The position numbers were made by a program, and so were the translations under genes. The notes under the pieces were generated by a model. It ran no database searches and was not told the origin of the DNA. It saw only the letters and a list, made by a program, of their open reading frames with translations. This document shows positions 1 to 8,176 of a stretch of DNA of 64,000 bases, one piece after another. The DNA is from Caldilinea sp. CFX5. GTDB lineage: Bacteria; Chloroflexota; Anaerolineae; Caldilineales; Caldilineaceae. Positions within the stretch are counted from its first letter, which is position 1. Each line of letters begins with the position of its first letter. The stretch lies in contig QWII01000003.1 in NCBI GenBank assembly GCA_021405325.1, positions 108,279 through 172,278 on the forward strand. Reading direction: 5' to 3'.

Positions 1-186
1 CAGCCCCAATAGAATCAGCCCGACGCCAATCGACCAATAGCCCTCATTGACCCGCTCCGGCGGGACAAACGCCTGACAACCCAACATAATCAAGAACAGA
101 CCCCAAGCAATCGACTCCAAGCGCTTGTTGAGCATTACTTTGGCATTCGCTTGTGGCGTGGGAACAGTTATTGGTGATGTCGACAT
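1..186 (-). CDS. Partial membrane protein, cut by the left window edge
   Basis: A minus-strand reading frame starts with ATG at 186 after a good AAGGAGA ribosome site and runs off the left edge (62 codons visible). The first ~25 residues are polar (Ser/Thr/Pro/Gln then KRLES). A hydrophobic helix follows (AWGLFLIMLGCQAFV), then the start of a second (YWSIGVGLILLGL), so this is probably a small multi-pass membrane protein. I do not recognise the family from this fragment. The 3' end lies outside the window. Confidence 0.6.
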   Translation of the reverse strand, partial: MSTSPITVPTPQANAKVMLNKRLESIAWGLFLIMLGCQAFVPPERVNEGYWSIGVGLILLGL

Positions 187-210
187 ATTGTTTCTCCTTG
201 TATGCGCAGG

Positions 211-738
211 TCAAATCGCTAGATAACGATCTACTCTTTTTATACTACACGATTTCACCTTCAGCACGAGTGTATTGGCCAGCCTGGAGTCATGACCATG
301 GCCCAATGACCCCAGCGCTTCGGCGATTTGCAGCAAGTCGGTGATATAGAACACGGGAAAGCCGAACTTCCACCAAACCCCTACCAAGAGCGCCAACACC
401 AGCAGACGTAAGCCGACCCACGTCAGCGCCCAATTCGTTTCACCCAACAACGTGATGAGCAGGCTAGAAATCACGGAATTGCTGGCCGCGTGGACCCATG
501 CTACCAATTCTTGGGGATCGGTTGGCCCAGGGAAGAAGGGGCGCTACTTGGCTAATCGGCGGCGGTTGGTCTTGCGCTTGAACAGGTAGACCAGGCTGTG
601 ATTGAGCCAAAACGATAGACAAATCATTTTAACCTCGCACACGCGGAGTTCGCACGCCCATGTGCGAACTCCGCGTGTGCGGCTTTTATTTGATTTATCT
701 ATGAGTAGCGTGACGAGCAAGGTGAGCTTGTTAGCCAT
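211..738 (-). pseudogene. Degraded hydrophobic ORF interrupted by one in-frame TAG
   Basis: A frame beginning at ATG 738 (MANKLTLLVTLLIDKSNK) runs to a single TAG at 544-546 and stays open in the same frame to a stop at 211. The downstream half contains a long hydrophobic stretch (LRLLVLALLVGVWWKFGFPVF), typical of a membrane segment. A 19-bp hairpin at 637-680 lies inside the frame and looks like an insertion that adds charged and Cys residues. I recognise no family. It may be a dead membrane-protein gene or chance coding; the shared frame either side of one stop is the main support. Confidence 0.3.
637..680. repeat. Perfect 19-bp hairpin
   Basis: Arms 637-655 and 662-680 are exact reverse complements (left arm begins GCACACGCGGAG) around a 6-nt loop. 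The downstream plus-strand side is followed by GGCTTTTATTT, so it could act as a terminator for plus-strand transcription. No gene runs into it from that side, and a REP-like element is equally possible. Confidence 0.6.
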
Positions 739-783
739 CTTATCTCACGGAGTTTCTTGACGAAAAATTCGTCGCAGCCCAGC

Positions 784-1170
784 TTATTCGCTTACAGCGA
801 TAATGCTGCATCTACCTGGATATGCGGTGAAGATAGAATCATCAGTGATATACAACTGGACGGTCCGATGTGCATTATATGCATCTCGCAACAACGAAAG
901 CATCGCTCGATCAGGATCAACTGCACGCTTTGTAGTGATATAGTTGGTATCACACTTTACCCCAGCGGGAAGTGAAAAACCGTTCTTTATTTTAATTTCC
1001 ATGTTGCCGTTCAGATGACCAATGGGTGCTCCAACACCGATAATGGCGATGCTTTCTATCTGAACAGGATTCGTTAAGGCTATACCGCTAGGTGTGGTTT
1101 GCGAGAAGACGTTTTGTGATAACGCCAGCATCGCAAGGACTGCAATGATGATTATAAATAGCTTCTTCAT
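784..1170 (-). CDS. Small exported hypothetical protein
   Basis: 128 residues with a textbook signal peptide: MKKLF, then a hydrophobic core (IIIIAVLAMLALS) and a likely cleavage near VFSQ. The start is fixed by AGGAGG a few bases upstream of the ATG. The mature part (~105 aa) contains the segment IESIAIIGVGAPIGHLNGNMEIKI, one Cys in GVKCDTNYI and one in GRCSII, which could pair after export. I do not recognise a family. It stands alone between degraded sequence on one side and a repeat-bearing spacer on the other. Exported small protein is sound; function is unknown. Confidence 0.65.
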   Translation of the reverse strand: MKKLFIIIIAVLAMLALSQNVFSQTTPSGIALTNPVQIESIAIIGVGAPIGHLNGNMEIKIKNGFSLPAGVKCDTNYITTKRAVDPDRAMLSLLRDAYNAHRTVQLYITDDSIFTAYPGRCSIIAVSE

Positions 1171-1250
1171 GACTGTTCCTCCTAAAATTTGTCGATACTC
1201 AGATTTACACGTTGCATTCTGCTTTCTGCCCTTGTTTTAGTTTACCCGAT

Positions 1251-1351
1251 GAACTAGCTAGTTTCTGTTGCGAAATGCACGCTGCACACTGGTGTTCCTT
1301 CCGAAGCGCTAGGTGTACAAACTGAATTTCGCAACAAGAACTAGCTAATTA
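1251..1351. repeat. MITE-like inverted-repeat element, copy 1
   Basis: The ends are inverted repeats: CTAGTTTCTGTTGCGAAAT at 1258-1276 and its near reverse complement at 1326-1344 (two mismatches in 19), flanked by further CTAG/TTAA-like bases. The same ends bound a different core at 10030-10163. Shared ends with unrelated interiors suggest a non-autonomous mobile element. No transposase is in the window. Confidence 0.55.
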
Positions 1352-1357
1352 ATCACA

Positions 1358-1389
1358 AACGAGCCAGCAAATCCTTACCGGTGAACGCC
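1358..1389. repeat. Short dispersed repeat shared with ~20340-20371
   Basis: The 32-bp block AACGAGCCAGC..ATCCTT.CCGGTGAACGCC occurs here and at about 20340-20371 with three mismatches. Both copies are intergenic. Function unknown. Confidence 0.5.
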
Positions 1390-1521
1390 TGTAAAGATGT
1401 TAACTGTTTCTATTATACAACAGAATCAATCATGACAAACTAGCCAGACAGCGAGTCCTTCCCCTGGTCAAGCATCTAGTTCACGGTTAACGCTATGGGC
1501 GGAACAAATGTAGAGATCGAA

Positions 1522-2163
1522 TCATCCTGCCGCACCACGCCACTCTGGCGTTCGGCAAGCGGCGTGCCTGTGCTTTTTCCAGCGAGCGTGAGGATGTAGT
1601 TCATCGACCACGGTCGGATCGATCCCGTCGAGCAGGCGCACAAAGACCACTTTGCTGGCGTCCCAGACAATGCGCAGAATGGCAACGGCGATCAGCAGGC
1701 CGATCACCACCACCGCGCCCAGATAGGCCACCGGCTGAGGATGCCAGAGACGTTGCAGCGCTTCGTAGCCGGCCGTCACCGCGCTAAACAGAATGATCAA
1801 CACGATCACCACCCCCGCCAGATCTTCCACTTTGCCATAGCCATAGGTAAAGCGGCGGGAGGGGCAGCGGCGCGCCAGGGCGAAGGCGATCCAAAGGGGA
1901 ATGGCGGTTGTGGCATCGCCCAAGTTGTGGATTGTATCGGACAATAGGGCGACGCTGCCGGAGAAATAGACAATGACGACCTGCAACAGGGCCGTGATCA
2001 TCAAACCGACGAACGACCATTTGATCGCCCAGATGCCCCGTTCGGTGGTGGCCAGGCCGGGATCGACAATGCCGTGGGTGTGGCCATGGGCGCCACTATG
2101 GTCATTATGGTTGTGATCATCATGGGTGTGATTGCCAGCGGATCGTTGTGAGTTCTGCGTCAT
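1522..2163 (-). pseudogene. CDF cation efflux protein with internal deletion and lost C-terminus
   Basis: The N-terminus is a His/Asp-rich metal loop (HTHDDHNHNDH, GAHGHTHG) followed by CDF helices 1-4. The TM2 metal site HNLGD (SDTIHNLGD) and the FTYGYGKVEDLAG loop are easy to recognise. The sequence then jumps from the start of TM5 (VAYLGAVVVIG) straight into the end of TM6 (AVAILRIVWDASK). The usual TM5 HxxxD metal site is therefore missing, about 60 codons. After VVDEL the C-terminal metal-binding domain is replaced by unrelated sequence and an early stop. At 213 aa against ~300 usual, it is probably non-functional. The start at ATG 2163 has a fair ribosome site (GAGGAG). An intact CDF gene lies at 9046-9975. 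Confidence 0.75.
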
Positions 2164-2177
2164 AGGGAACTCCTCGC

Positions 2178-2749
2178 TTAACTCTTCATGCCGGCCAGCG
2201 TAATCCCTTCAATAAAAAAGCGCTGGGCCAGAAAAAAGATCAGGACGGTGGGCAACATGGCGGTCAGCGAAGCCGCCATCAAATAGGCCCAATTGACGTT
2301 GTAGGTGGCGCGGAAAAAGTTCAGCCCCAGCGTGATCGTGTAATAGGCCTGGTCATGCAGGTAGATGAGGAGGCCAAGAAAGTCATTCCAAGTGGCCTGC
2401 AAGGTGAAGACGGCGACGGTCGCCAGCGCCGGCGCGACCAGCGGCAGCAAAATATACCAGATGGTCTGGAGGGTGCTGGCCCCGTCGATGCGGGCGGCGT
2501 CTTCCAGATCGGGCGGCAAGGTCAGAAAAAATTGGCGCAGCAGGAAAATGTAAAACGGACTGCCAAAAAAGGCCGGCACAATCAGCGGCAGGAAGGTGTT
2601 GATCCAGCCGAAGCTGTTAAAGAGCATATAGAGCGGCACCATCGTCACCGGATAGGGCAGATGGCCAGCGTAAATAGTAGCCAGGGTATGCCAAAGAACG
2701 CCACAGCTTGCCAGCGTGACAAAGGCTGTAGATGTAGCTTGGCTGTCAT
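2178..2749 (-). pseudogene. Truncated MalG-type sugar ABC permease
   Basis: The C-terminal ~155 residues are a clear sugar ABC-transporter inner-membrane subunit of the MalG/CUT1 type: PVTMVPLYMLFNSFGW, the EAA-like loop DLEDAARIDGASTLQTIWYI and the typical ending FIEGITLAGMKS. A normal protein is about 280 aa, so roughly the first 110 residues are missing. Upstream in another frame is a plausible original N-terminus starting at ATG 2749 (MTAKLHLQPLSRW plus one hydrophobic helix), which runs into a TGA at the join. This looks like one gene with a large internal deletion that changed frame. No partner permease, binding protein or ATPase is adjacent. Confidence 0.7.
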
Positions 2750-2784
2750 AAACGAAGTCCTTTCGCGCAGCACGATTTGTATCT

Positions 2785-2873
2785 GATAGGAGTTACGCAG
2801 TTGACGGGCGCTACCAGAGACCTGTCAGGTTTCGCAAACCTGACAGGTCTTGTCCAACTGCGTAACTCCTATC
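2785..2873. repeat. 89-bp nested palindrome (variant member)
   Basis: Outer arms 2785-2803 and 2855-2873 are perfect 19-bp inverted repeats. Inside sits a second 15-bp perfect hairpin (2818-2832 / 2836-2850) containing CCTGTCAGGTTT. The total length is 89 bp with a 14-nt left and 4-nt right spacer. The same architecture, inner core and length are found at 25695-25783 and 59085-59173, but the outer arms differ. Confidence 0.7.
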
Positions 2874-2930
2874 TGACAACGGATGTGCCTGACAACGGCT
2901 GCCGTTGCCGAAGTCTGGCGTCTTCATGCT

Positions 2931-3752
2931 TCAGGCGGAAGATCGCGCCGTTCCGGCGCCGGCGGGCTGATCGGCGCGGCGCTCCCACACGCGGAGTAAA
3001 ATCACGAACCCAATGAGTAGTGTCACTTGCAGCCAGTTTTCATGCCCCTGATACAAGAACAGGATGACTGTACCTGATGACTGGTGCGCCAACATGGCGG
3101 TGAATAGATTCTGCGCCGAGAGATTGAAGAGCGAGTCAATCATAAAGGAGAGCGCGACCATGGCTACCGCCCCATAGAGGGTCGGTTCCAGGCCGAAGGT
3201 CAGGTTCATGGGTTGATGCCAGAGCCACCATAACAGCCCCACCACCAAGCTACCTAGTTCTCGCCCGCATTTTGCTTGTAAGCTTCCCAGGGCAAAGCCG
3301 CGCCATCCCGGTTCTTCAAACAAGGGACTGGTAATCAAGGAGGCGATGAAATGAACGACCATGACCGGCCAGACCCAAAGGCCCAATGTGTCGGGTCCCG
3401 GATTGATGAGACGAAAGGTGGCTTCCCTCCCCAGGAGAAAGTACCCCACATTGCCGACTAGAGTGATCACCGGCAACGCAAAAATCGCCGGCAGGAACCA
3501 GCCGCTCTTGGCCCCACGTAACCTAATCTGCCCCAAGATTTGCTTGACACTGATCGCTTGCTGTGACAGCTTTTCCAGGATCACCAGTGATAGCAGTGGT
3601 CCGAGGGCGCCCAGCGTCGAAAAGAGGTAGACCACCGGCGTGATCTGCCCACTCTGGTAAAGACGCGCCATGAGAAACCAGGCCGTCCAGGAAATGGCAA
3701 AGGCGAAAATGTAGAAGAAAACGATCTTGTACTTGTGAATAACCTGACGCAT
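2931..3752 (-). CDS. CPBP family intramembrane glutamic endopeptidase (CAAX protease-like)
   Basis: A 273-aa polytopic membrane protein, taking the start at ATG 3752, which has AGAGG upstream; the frame is open further up but without a ribosome site. It has about eight hydrophobic segments. The catalytic motif EEPGWRG (EExxxR) is present in the middle, followed by the second conserved motif region with WHQPMN (WLWHQP). These are the signatures of the ABI/CPBP (CAAX protease-related) family, whose members cleave within the membrane and are often linked to bacteriocin immunity or prenyl-protein processing. Substrate unknown. The methyltransferase gene upstream ends 16 bases before this start, so the two may be co-transcribed. 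Confidence 0.85.
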   Translation of the reverse strand: MRQVIHKYKIVFFYIFAFAISWTAWFLMARLYQSGQITPVVYLFSTLGALGPLLSLVILEKLSQQAISVKQILGQIRLRGAKSGWFLPAIFALPVITLVGNVGYFLLGREATFRLINPGPDTLGLWVWPVMVVHFIASLITSPLFEEPGWRGFALGSLQAKCGRELGSLVVGLLWWLWHQPMNLTFGLEPTLYGAVAMVALSFMIDSLFNLSAQNLFTAMLAHQSSGTVILFLYQGHENWLQVTLLIGFVILLRVWERRADQPAGAGTARSSA

Positions 3753-3768
3753 TTGACCTCTTTCGCGC

Positions 3769-4545
3769 CTACTTCCGGCCGACGAACAGTCCATAGCCCA
3801 TCTGCTCTATCACGTCCGCAGGCGCATTGAACATCTCTCGCAGAGAAGGTCTGACCGCTGGCTTTGTGACATACAAACGAATGAAACGGCCCCAAGCGCG
3901 CAGCGACCAGCGCCAGCCAACCCACTGAATGCGATCTTTGATCTCCTGGCGGGGAACAAGCGGGTGGAGGCGCACGACCTGCTCCTGCAACGCCGATTCA
4001 GCCCAAAGTGCCTGCCAGGTTGCCACGGTCGGCACGGCGGAACCAAGTGCGGCCTGAGCCCGTGCCACGAGTGCAGGCGACGCGGCGTCGGTAAAGAAGG
4101 TCTCATTCAGCCCCACGTAGCCGCCGGGCTTAGTCACACGGATGCACTCATCAATCGCTCGCCGTTTATCGGCGACGAAGGCCAGCACTGATTCGCAAAG
4201 GACTACGTCAAAGCGGTTCGCGGCAAAGGGCAGATCGAGTACATTGGCCACTTGGAACTCGACCAACTCCGCAACCTGTTCCTCGCGTGCGCGTTGACGC
4301 GACCATTCGATCATTTGCGCTGAGATGTCTATGCCGACGACATGACAATGGTATTTCTTGGCAATATAAGCGGGGCCGACACCAATGCCGCAACCCACAT
4401 CAAGAACTTCGCTGGCGGCTTCCATGTGGCATAGCGACAGAAGTTCATCGGTCGCCGCAAAGCCGCCGTTGTGTTTGGTGACGCCGACGTAGGCTTGCAT
4501 GTCGAGATAGCCGATGCCTGGTTGTTCAATCTGTTGAATCGCCAT
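3769..4545 (-). CDS. Class I SAM-dependent methyltransferase
   Basis: 258 aa from ATG 4545, which follows a strong GAGGAGAT ribosome site; an upstream in-frame ATG at 4602 has none. The SAM-binding motif I is EVLDVGCGIGVGPAYIA, followed by the acidic strand-2 end (VVGIDIS), motif II-like DLPFAANRFDVVLCESVL and the post-motif VTKPGGYVGLNE. This is the Methyltransf_11 type of small-molecule methyltransferase; the C-terminal ~90 residues would set substrate choice. The acceptor cannot be inferred. It lies between a CPBP protease (downstream) and an NTF2-fold protein (upstream) on the same strand. Confidence 0.85.
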   Translation of the reverse strand: MAIQQIEQPGIGYLDMQAYVGVTKHNGGFAATDELLSLCHMEAASEVLDVGCGIGVGPAYIAKKYHCHVVGIDISAQMIEWSRQRAREEQVAELVEFQVANVLDLPFAANRFDVVLCESVLAFVADKRRAIDECIRVTKPGGYVGLNETFFTDAASPALVARAQAALGSAVPTVATWQALWAESALQEQVVRLHPLVPRQEIKDRIQWVGWRWSLRAWGRFIRLYVTKPAVRPSLREMFNAPADVIEQMGYGLFVGRK

Positions 4546-4610
4546 CGCCTTATCTCCTCTATTCCACTGCTGACGATCAAAACAAACATTCGCTCGTTTC
4601 ATCGAACGTT

Positions 4611-5018
4611 CTACTCAGGCAGGATGCCATCGCTATTGTCAATAAGGCGCGCGATCTTCCAAGCGCTGCCAGCTTCACGCTTCACAATAAACACTGATTT
4701 CCCTGCACTCATGATTGGCTTGCCGCCAGCTTTCGGGGTTGCTGTCAGCGTATAGGTGGACCAAAAGTATCCCCAATCACCGGACGCTTCGGCTTCCATC
4801 AACCTGCTTTCGCTCTTAAAATGAAACTCCTTTAGCACCGACTGATAGAGTGAACGAATCGCATCTTTGCCAATCACGGCCGGCTGATCCTGGGGCATCA
4901 ACACAGGTTCCTCTGCATAGAGAGCAAGGAGTGAGTCGGCATCGCCAGTAAGCCAGCCGGAACGCCAATCGGCGGCGAGTTGCTTGATCGCGTCTATATC
5001 ATCATTCCGTCCCTTCAT
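4611..5018 (-). CDS. SnoaL/DUF4440-type NTF2-fold protein
   Basis: 135 aa with AAAGGAG before ATG 5018. The pattern IKQLAADWRSGWLTGDADSL, LYAEEPVLMPQDQPAVIGKDAI and SVFIVKREAGSAWKIARLIDNSD is that of small NTF2-like cone-fold proteins (DUF4440/SnoaL-like). These bind or isomerise small hydrophobic ligands or serve as accessory domains. The length is normal and the frame is intact. It probably shares a transcript with the methyltransferase that starts 66 bases downstream. The exact reaction is unknown. Confidence 0.8.
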   Translation of the reverse strand: MKGRNDDIDAIKQLAADWRSGWLTGDADSLLALYAEEPVLMPQDQPAVIGKDAIRSLYQSVLKEFHFKSESRLMEAEASGDWGYFWSTYTLTATPKAGGKPIMSAGKSVFIVKREAGSAWKIARLIDNSDGILPE

Positions 5019-5250
5019 CGTTGGCTCCTTTGCTGTGTCATTCTTTCCGATGATATTCCAGACGACAAGGCCATTGGGGTCAAGTTCACATCCTGTTATG
5101 GCAGCGGCGGCCCACCGCGCGTGTAGGTTGTCTCATTCAAAACCGCCAGCCAATCAAAATCAGTAAAACTTTGCCGAGTGAGGGGGAAATAACTTCAATC
5201 ACTTTCCCACAAAGGCAGAACTTGGAATTAACCGGATGGTTGACTTCCTT

Positions 5251-5940
5251 CTACCGCACAAAGAGCGATGAGATAAAGAAATTGATCAGAAAGGCCGCCA
5301 GCATCGTCAGCGCGGCGGCCCAACCCGGAATCTTTTGCACCCGGCGGATCGCCAGCGTGCCGAGGACGATCATCCAGCCATATTGCAGCGTGATATAGAC
5401 GCCAAAGACATAAGCATTCCAGACCACGGCAATGGTCGGACCAAGTTCGCCACGCATGGCGCCCTCCCAAAAGTAGTCGTGCCGGAAGAGCCAACTAAGC
5501 GGTATGCTGAGCAGCCATTCACTCGTCGCGCCAATTACGAGATTAGGTACAGTTGTAGCAAAGGTTATGGTGTTGACCATCTGCTCAAAGGTCCCTTGGC
5601 CATGCCACAGCTTGCTCAACAACTGGGCCACCCCCGGCGTGATCACCAACCCCAATAGCGCCAACAGCGGCATCAAGGCGGCAAAGATCGCCACCCAATG
5701 CTCCAGCCCAATCACCAGCCGGCCAAAGCCGGCAATAAAGGTCGGATCGAAGAGATAGGGCCGCGTGCCTAGCCAATCATAACCAAAGGCTTGATGCAAG
5801 AGCATGTTGCCCCACACCTGCAACACCGGCAGGCCGGCCAGGATCACTGCCCAGCGCACACTTCGTTCTTGCGCCAGGGTGGCCAATGTTTTGTTGGGGT
5901 GTGCGATGATGCCCCAGAAGTAGTGAAGAAACTGGTTCAT
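5251..5940 (-). CDS. YIP1-family membrane protein
   Basis: 229 aa with five predicted membrane helices. The N-terminal segment FLHYFWGIIAHPNKTLATLAQERS is typical of bacterial Yip1-domain proteins (region before the first helix), followed by helices around WAVILAGLPVL, WVAIFAALMPLLALLGLV, TITFATTVPNLVIG, IAVVWNAYVFGVYITLQYGWM and AALTMLAAFLINFFISSLF. The family is widespread and uncharacterised in bacteria. The start at ATG 5940 has only a weak GAGAA upstream. It is flanked by spacers of ~230 and ~375 bp, so it is probably a single-gene unit. Confidence 0.75.
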   Translation of the reverse strand: MNQFLHYFWGIIAHPNKTLATLAQERSVRWAVILAGLPVLQVWGNMLLHQAFGYDWLGTRPYLFDPTFIAGFGRLVIGLEHWVAIFAALMPLLALLGLVITPGVAQLLSKLWHGQGTFEQMVNTITFATTVPNLVIGATSEWLLSIPLSWLFRHDYFWEGAMRGELGPTIAVVWNAYVFGVYITLQYGWMIVLGTLAIRRVQKIPGWAAALTMLAAFLINFFISSLFVR

Positions 5941-6316
5941 GGTCTATTCTCACTACACGGCAGGCACACTGCGCGGCGCTCCTTTACTGGACTTGCCTGC
6001 ACCCAGTTCTTTCATTGATACACACCATAGCCTCAATGAATCAATATAACATTGTCTGTTGTATTCTTCACCGGTCAGCGGGATAGGTAGTACACTGGAC
6101 GAAGAGCTAGTTTAGCCTTTTGTGGGCGCCGCGCCGCTGCAATTCAAACCGGCGAACACGAAAAAAATCACACCCCCAAAGCCGAGCAGCGTCAGGCTGA
6201 CCCCAGAAACGCAAAGCTGATTTTCATTGTTTGCGGTGAACTCCGCTCATGTGACCTGTTTTGTCAAATACGTTGTGACCGGTAGTAAAAGACCGACCTT
6301 CTATGGAGGCAAGCCA
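5941..6316. other. Gene-free spacer with a dispersed-repeat remnant
   Basis: No ORF of interest on either strand. Bases ~6210-6260 (GCTGATTTTCATTGTTTGCGG..., then TCATGTGACCTGTTTTGTCAAA) resemble the block at 59495-59545 and the reverse strand of 25365-25400. This is a decayed copy of the dispersed repeat family described there. Confidence 0.45.
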
Positions 6317-6598
6317 TCATTCGCACAGCCAGATCTCATTCTGGCCGCCGGGTTCGGTGATCGCATGCCAGCGCTTGGTGAAGGCGGCGCCTTCCGGCGT
6401 GACAAACCAGGCGTTCCAGCGCGCTTCCAGTTCGGCCATGTCGGCAAACTCGATTTCAAAAGCCACGGTGTGCAACGGCCCATAATGGGAACGGTAGACA
6501 CGGGCATTGAAACCGACCGACCCCTCTTTCAGCATGGTGATCGCTTCGTCCAGATAGTCATGTTTGACCACAAAGGTGCGCCGATTGACGTAGGTCAT
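6317..6598 (-). CDS. Small NIPSNAP/ABM-like dimeric alpha-beta barrel protein
   Basis: 93 aa from ATG 6598, preceded by GGAGG. The sequence YVNRRTFVVKHDYLDEAITML, then VYRSHYGPLHTVAFEIEFADMAELEARWNAW and FTKRWHAITEPGGQNEIW, has the ferredoxin-like fold pattern of NIPSNAP or antibiotic-biosynthesis-monooxygenase proteins (Y...GxxHTVAFExEF). Such proteins are usually small homodimers with poorly known roles. It sits directly downstream of a decayed hydrolase on the same strand. Family-level call only. Confidence 0.65.
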   Translation of the reverse strand: MTYVNRRTFVVKHDYLDEAITMLKEGSVGFNARVYRSHYGPLHTVAFEIEFADMAELEARWNAWFVTPEGAAFTKRWHAITEPGGQNEIWLCE

Positions 6599-6603
6599 AA
6601 GTA

Positions 6604-6920
6604 CCTCCATCTCTTGTTTTGTGACTTGCCGGGTCATCCTCACCCCGGCCGCCAACGATGCGGAACGGCATCGCGCCATAGAAGGGCGGATTGTCCGGGT
6701 CAGGCGCGGCTGCCGTGGCCAATTGAACCCACCAAATAGTCACATCGTCGAGGTCACTGACCTCCTTGGGCAACTCCTTCAAACTTTGTACTACTTTCAG
6801 GTCGCCCGGCAACGCTTCCGGAGAAAAATCCCACGCCCCACCCGTCGCTGCAACCACGCTGAATACGTTAGGATACTTGAGCGCCAGCCGCATGGAAGTG
6901 GTATTGGCTTGAATTGACAT
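6604..6920 (-). pseudogene. Fragment of an alpha/beta hydrolase (esterase-like)
   Basis: Reading from 6920 on the minus strand gives SMRLALKYPNVFSVVAATGG, then AWDFSPEALPGDLKVVQSLK and AAAPDPDNPPFYGAMPFRIV. This resembles the part of esterase-type alpha/beta hydrolases just after the nucleophile elbow: the usual GSMGGxGALRLALKYP has become TTSMRLALKYP. The nucleophile elbow and everything before it are missing and the C-terminal His region is absent. The fragment runs up to the ars promoter, so the gene was apparently truncated when that region was rearranged. Confidence 0.6.
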
Positions 6921-6972
6921 ATTGACAAATATCGATACATCGTGTATGCTGTGTATATCGATATTTGTCAAT
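6921..6972 (+). promoter_or_regulatory. ArsR/SmtB-type operator overlapping a sigma-70-like promoter for arsM
   Basis: Two perfect 17-bp inverted half-sites (6921-6937 and 6956-6972, ATTGACAAATATCGATA) are separated by 18 bp. They closely match the known ArsR binding consensus (ATxGACAAATATCGAT-type). Within the same DNA are a -35 TTGACA at 6922-6927 and a -10 TATGCT at 6945-6950, with the ideal 17-bp spacing. A repressor bound here would cover the promoter and release it with arsenite. No arsR gene is in the window. Confidence 0.85.
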
Positions 6973-7013
6973 GTAATTTGGTGAACAAAAATCTCATAAA
7001 TAGGGAGAATCTT

Positions 7014-7937
7014 ATGAACATCGGACACATGACCCCGGAAGAAGTCCGTGAACAGGTACGCGAACACTATGCCACCCGTGTCCGCACGGCCAGTTCCTGT
7101 TGTGGACCGGCCAGCGCCGCCAGTTGTTGCAGCTCGTCCGCTATCGACTTGGCGACGACCGGCACTTGGGGAGCCGCCCTCTATAGCGCCGCTGAACTCA
7201 CCCAAGCGCCGGCCGAAGCGACTAATGTCTCCTACGGTTGCGGCAATCCCACTGCATTAGCCTCATTGCGTCCCGGTGAAATCGTCTTGGATCTCGGCTC
7301 CGGCGGCGGTCTTGACTGCATTCTGGCCGCCCACCAGGTCGGCGAACAGGGCTTTGTCTATGGCGTGGACATGACCGACGAAATGCTCGACCTGGCGCGC
7401 CGCAACGCCCAGAAAGCGCACATCACGAATGTCGAGTTTCACAAAGGTGCGATTGAAGCGCTGCCCCTGCCCGACGAAAGCGTGGATGTGATCATCTCCA
7501 ACTGTGTTGTCAACCTCTCACCGGAGAAAGGTCAGGTGCTGGGCGAGGCGTTCCGTGTTCTGCGGCCAGGTGGCCGGCTGGCCATCTCCGATGCCGTGAT
7601 CGACGGCGAGCTGCGCGACCTGCCCATCAGTGAAGCGCAATTGCGCCAGGCGTTGAGTTGGGCCGGCTGCATCGCCGGTGCGCTGACGATTGACCAGTAT
7701 AAGCACAATCTGGCTGCGGCCGGTTTCGAGAAAATCGACGTGCAGATTGAGCAGCGCTATTCAGTAGAGGCATTGGGGGTAGCGCCGGACGTTGTCACCC
7801 AGTTGTTGCCCTTGGCTTGGGCTGAAAAGGTCGCCCGCCGCTTCACCAGTTCCATGATCTACGCCTACAAACCGGCCGCTGTGACCATCGCTGACGCCAA
7901 TCCCAGTGACCTGACCGGGATAGAGGCATTAGGATAA
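7014..7937 (+). CDS. arsM: Arsenite S-adenosylmethionine methyltransferase
   Basis: 307 aa from ATG 7014 with GGGAGA upstream. ArsM methylates As(III) using SAM and thiols, giving volatile or less toxic species. Expected features are all present: an N-terminal Cys-rich segment ([18 protein letters not shown]), the conserved Cys in [11 protein letters not shown] motif [27 protein letters not shown], the Cys in [12 protein letters not shown], and the third Cys in [10 protein letters not shown]. These three spaced Cys bind As(III). Length is normal. The C-terminal tail (SSMIYAYKP...) is variable in the family. Expression is likely controlled by the ArsR-type operator immediately upstream. It is a lone ars gene here. 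Confidence 0.93.
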   Translation: MNIGHMTPEEVREQVREHYATRVRTASSCCGPASAASCCSSSAIDLATTGTWGAALYSAAELTQAPAEATNVSYGCGNPTALASLRPGEIVLDLGSGGGLDCILAAHQVGEQGFVYGVDMTDEMLDLARRNAQKAHITNVEFHKGAIEALPLPDESVDVIISNCVVNLSPEKGQVLGEAFRVLRPGGRLAISDAVIDGELRDLPISEAQLRQALSWAGCIAGALTIDQYKHNLAAAGFEKIDVQIEQRYSVEALGVAPDVVTQLLPLAWAEKVARRFTSSMIYAYKPAAVTIADANPSDLTGIEALG

Positions 7938-7971
7938 TGCCAATTGCACAAAGTTGTTTGTCAACCATCTG

Positions 7972-8057
7972 CCCTGAAAACAACAGGGGTTTCGCAGATT
8001 TCAAAGCTTTATATTGCAAATTCATCTGTATAATCTGCGAAATCCCTGTTGTTTTCA
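7972..8057. repeat. Imperfect long hairpin element, copy A
   Basis: Ends CCCTGAAAACAACAGG...(7972 on) and CCTGTTGTTTTCA (to ~8057) are inverted repeats, with internal complementary TTTCGCAGATT / AATCTGCGAAA and a central TTATATTGCAAATT. A close homologue with longer arms is at 29823-29931. It lies 35 bp after the arsM stop and could end that transcript, but lacks a U-tract. Confidence 0.6.
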
Positions 8058-8176
8058 CTGGCTGTGGCGCACAATGGTGCATGGCTACTTCCGGGAAGCT
8101 TGGACGCTAGCTTGTCGGTACGCGCTTCTCGGAAGATGGCAAAATCCGTTTGTTCATCCACTAAGTTTGTCGCTGA

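Larger units (their letters stand above)
1171..1521. other. Gene-free spacer with MITE-like repeats
   Basis: The spacer upstream of the exported protein and downstream of the broken CDF gene contains the inverted-repeat element at 1251-1351 and a 32-bp block (1358-1389) repeated at about 20340. I saw no credible ORF, RNA gene or terminator in the rest. Confidence 0.6.

Noticed and set aside
6921..7205. Upstream extension of the hydrolase fragment's frame across arsM
   Set aside because: Antisense to arsM codons; the similarity to hydrolases begins only at ~6920.
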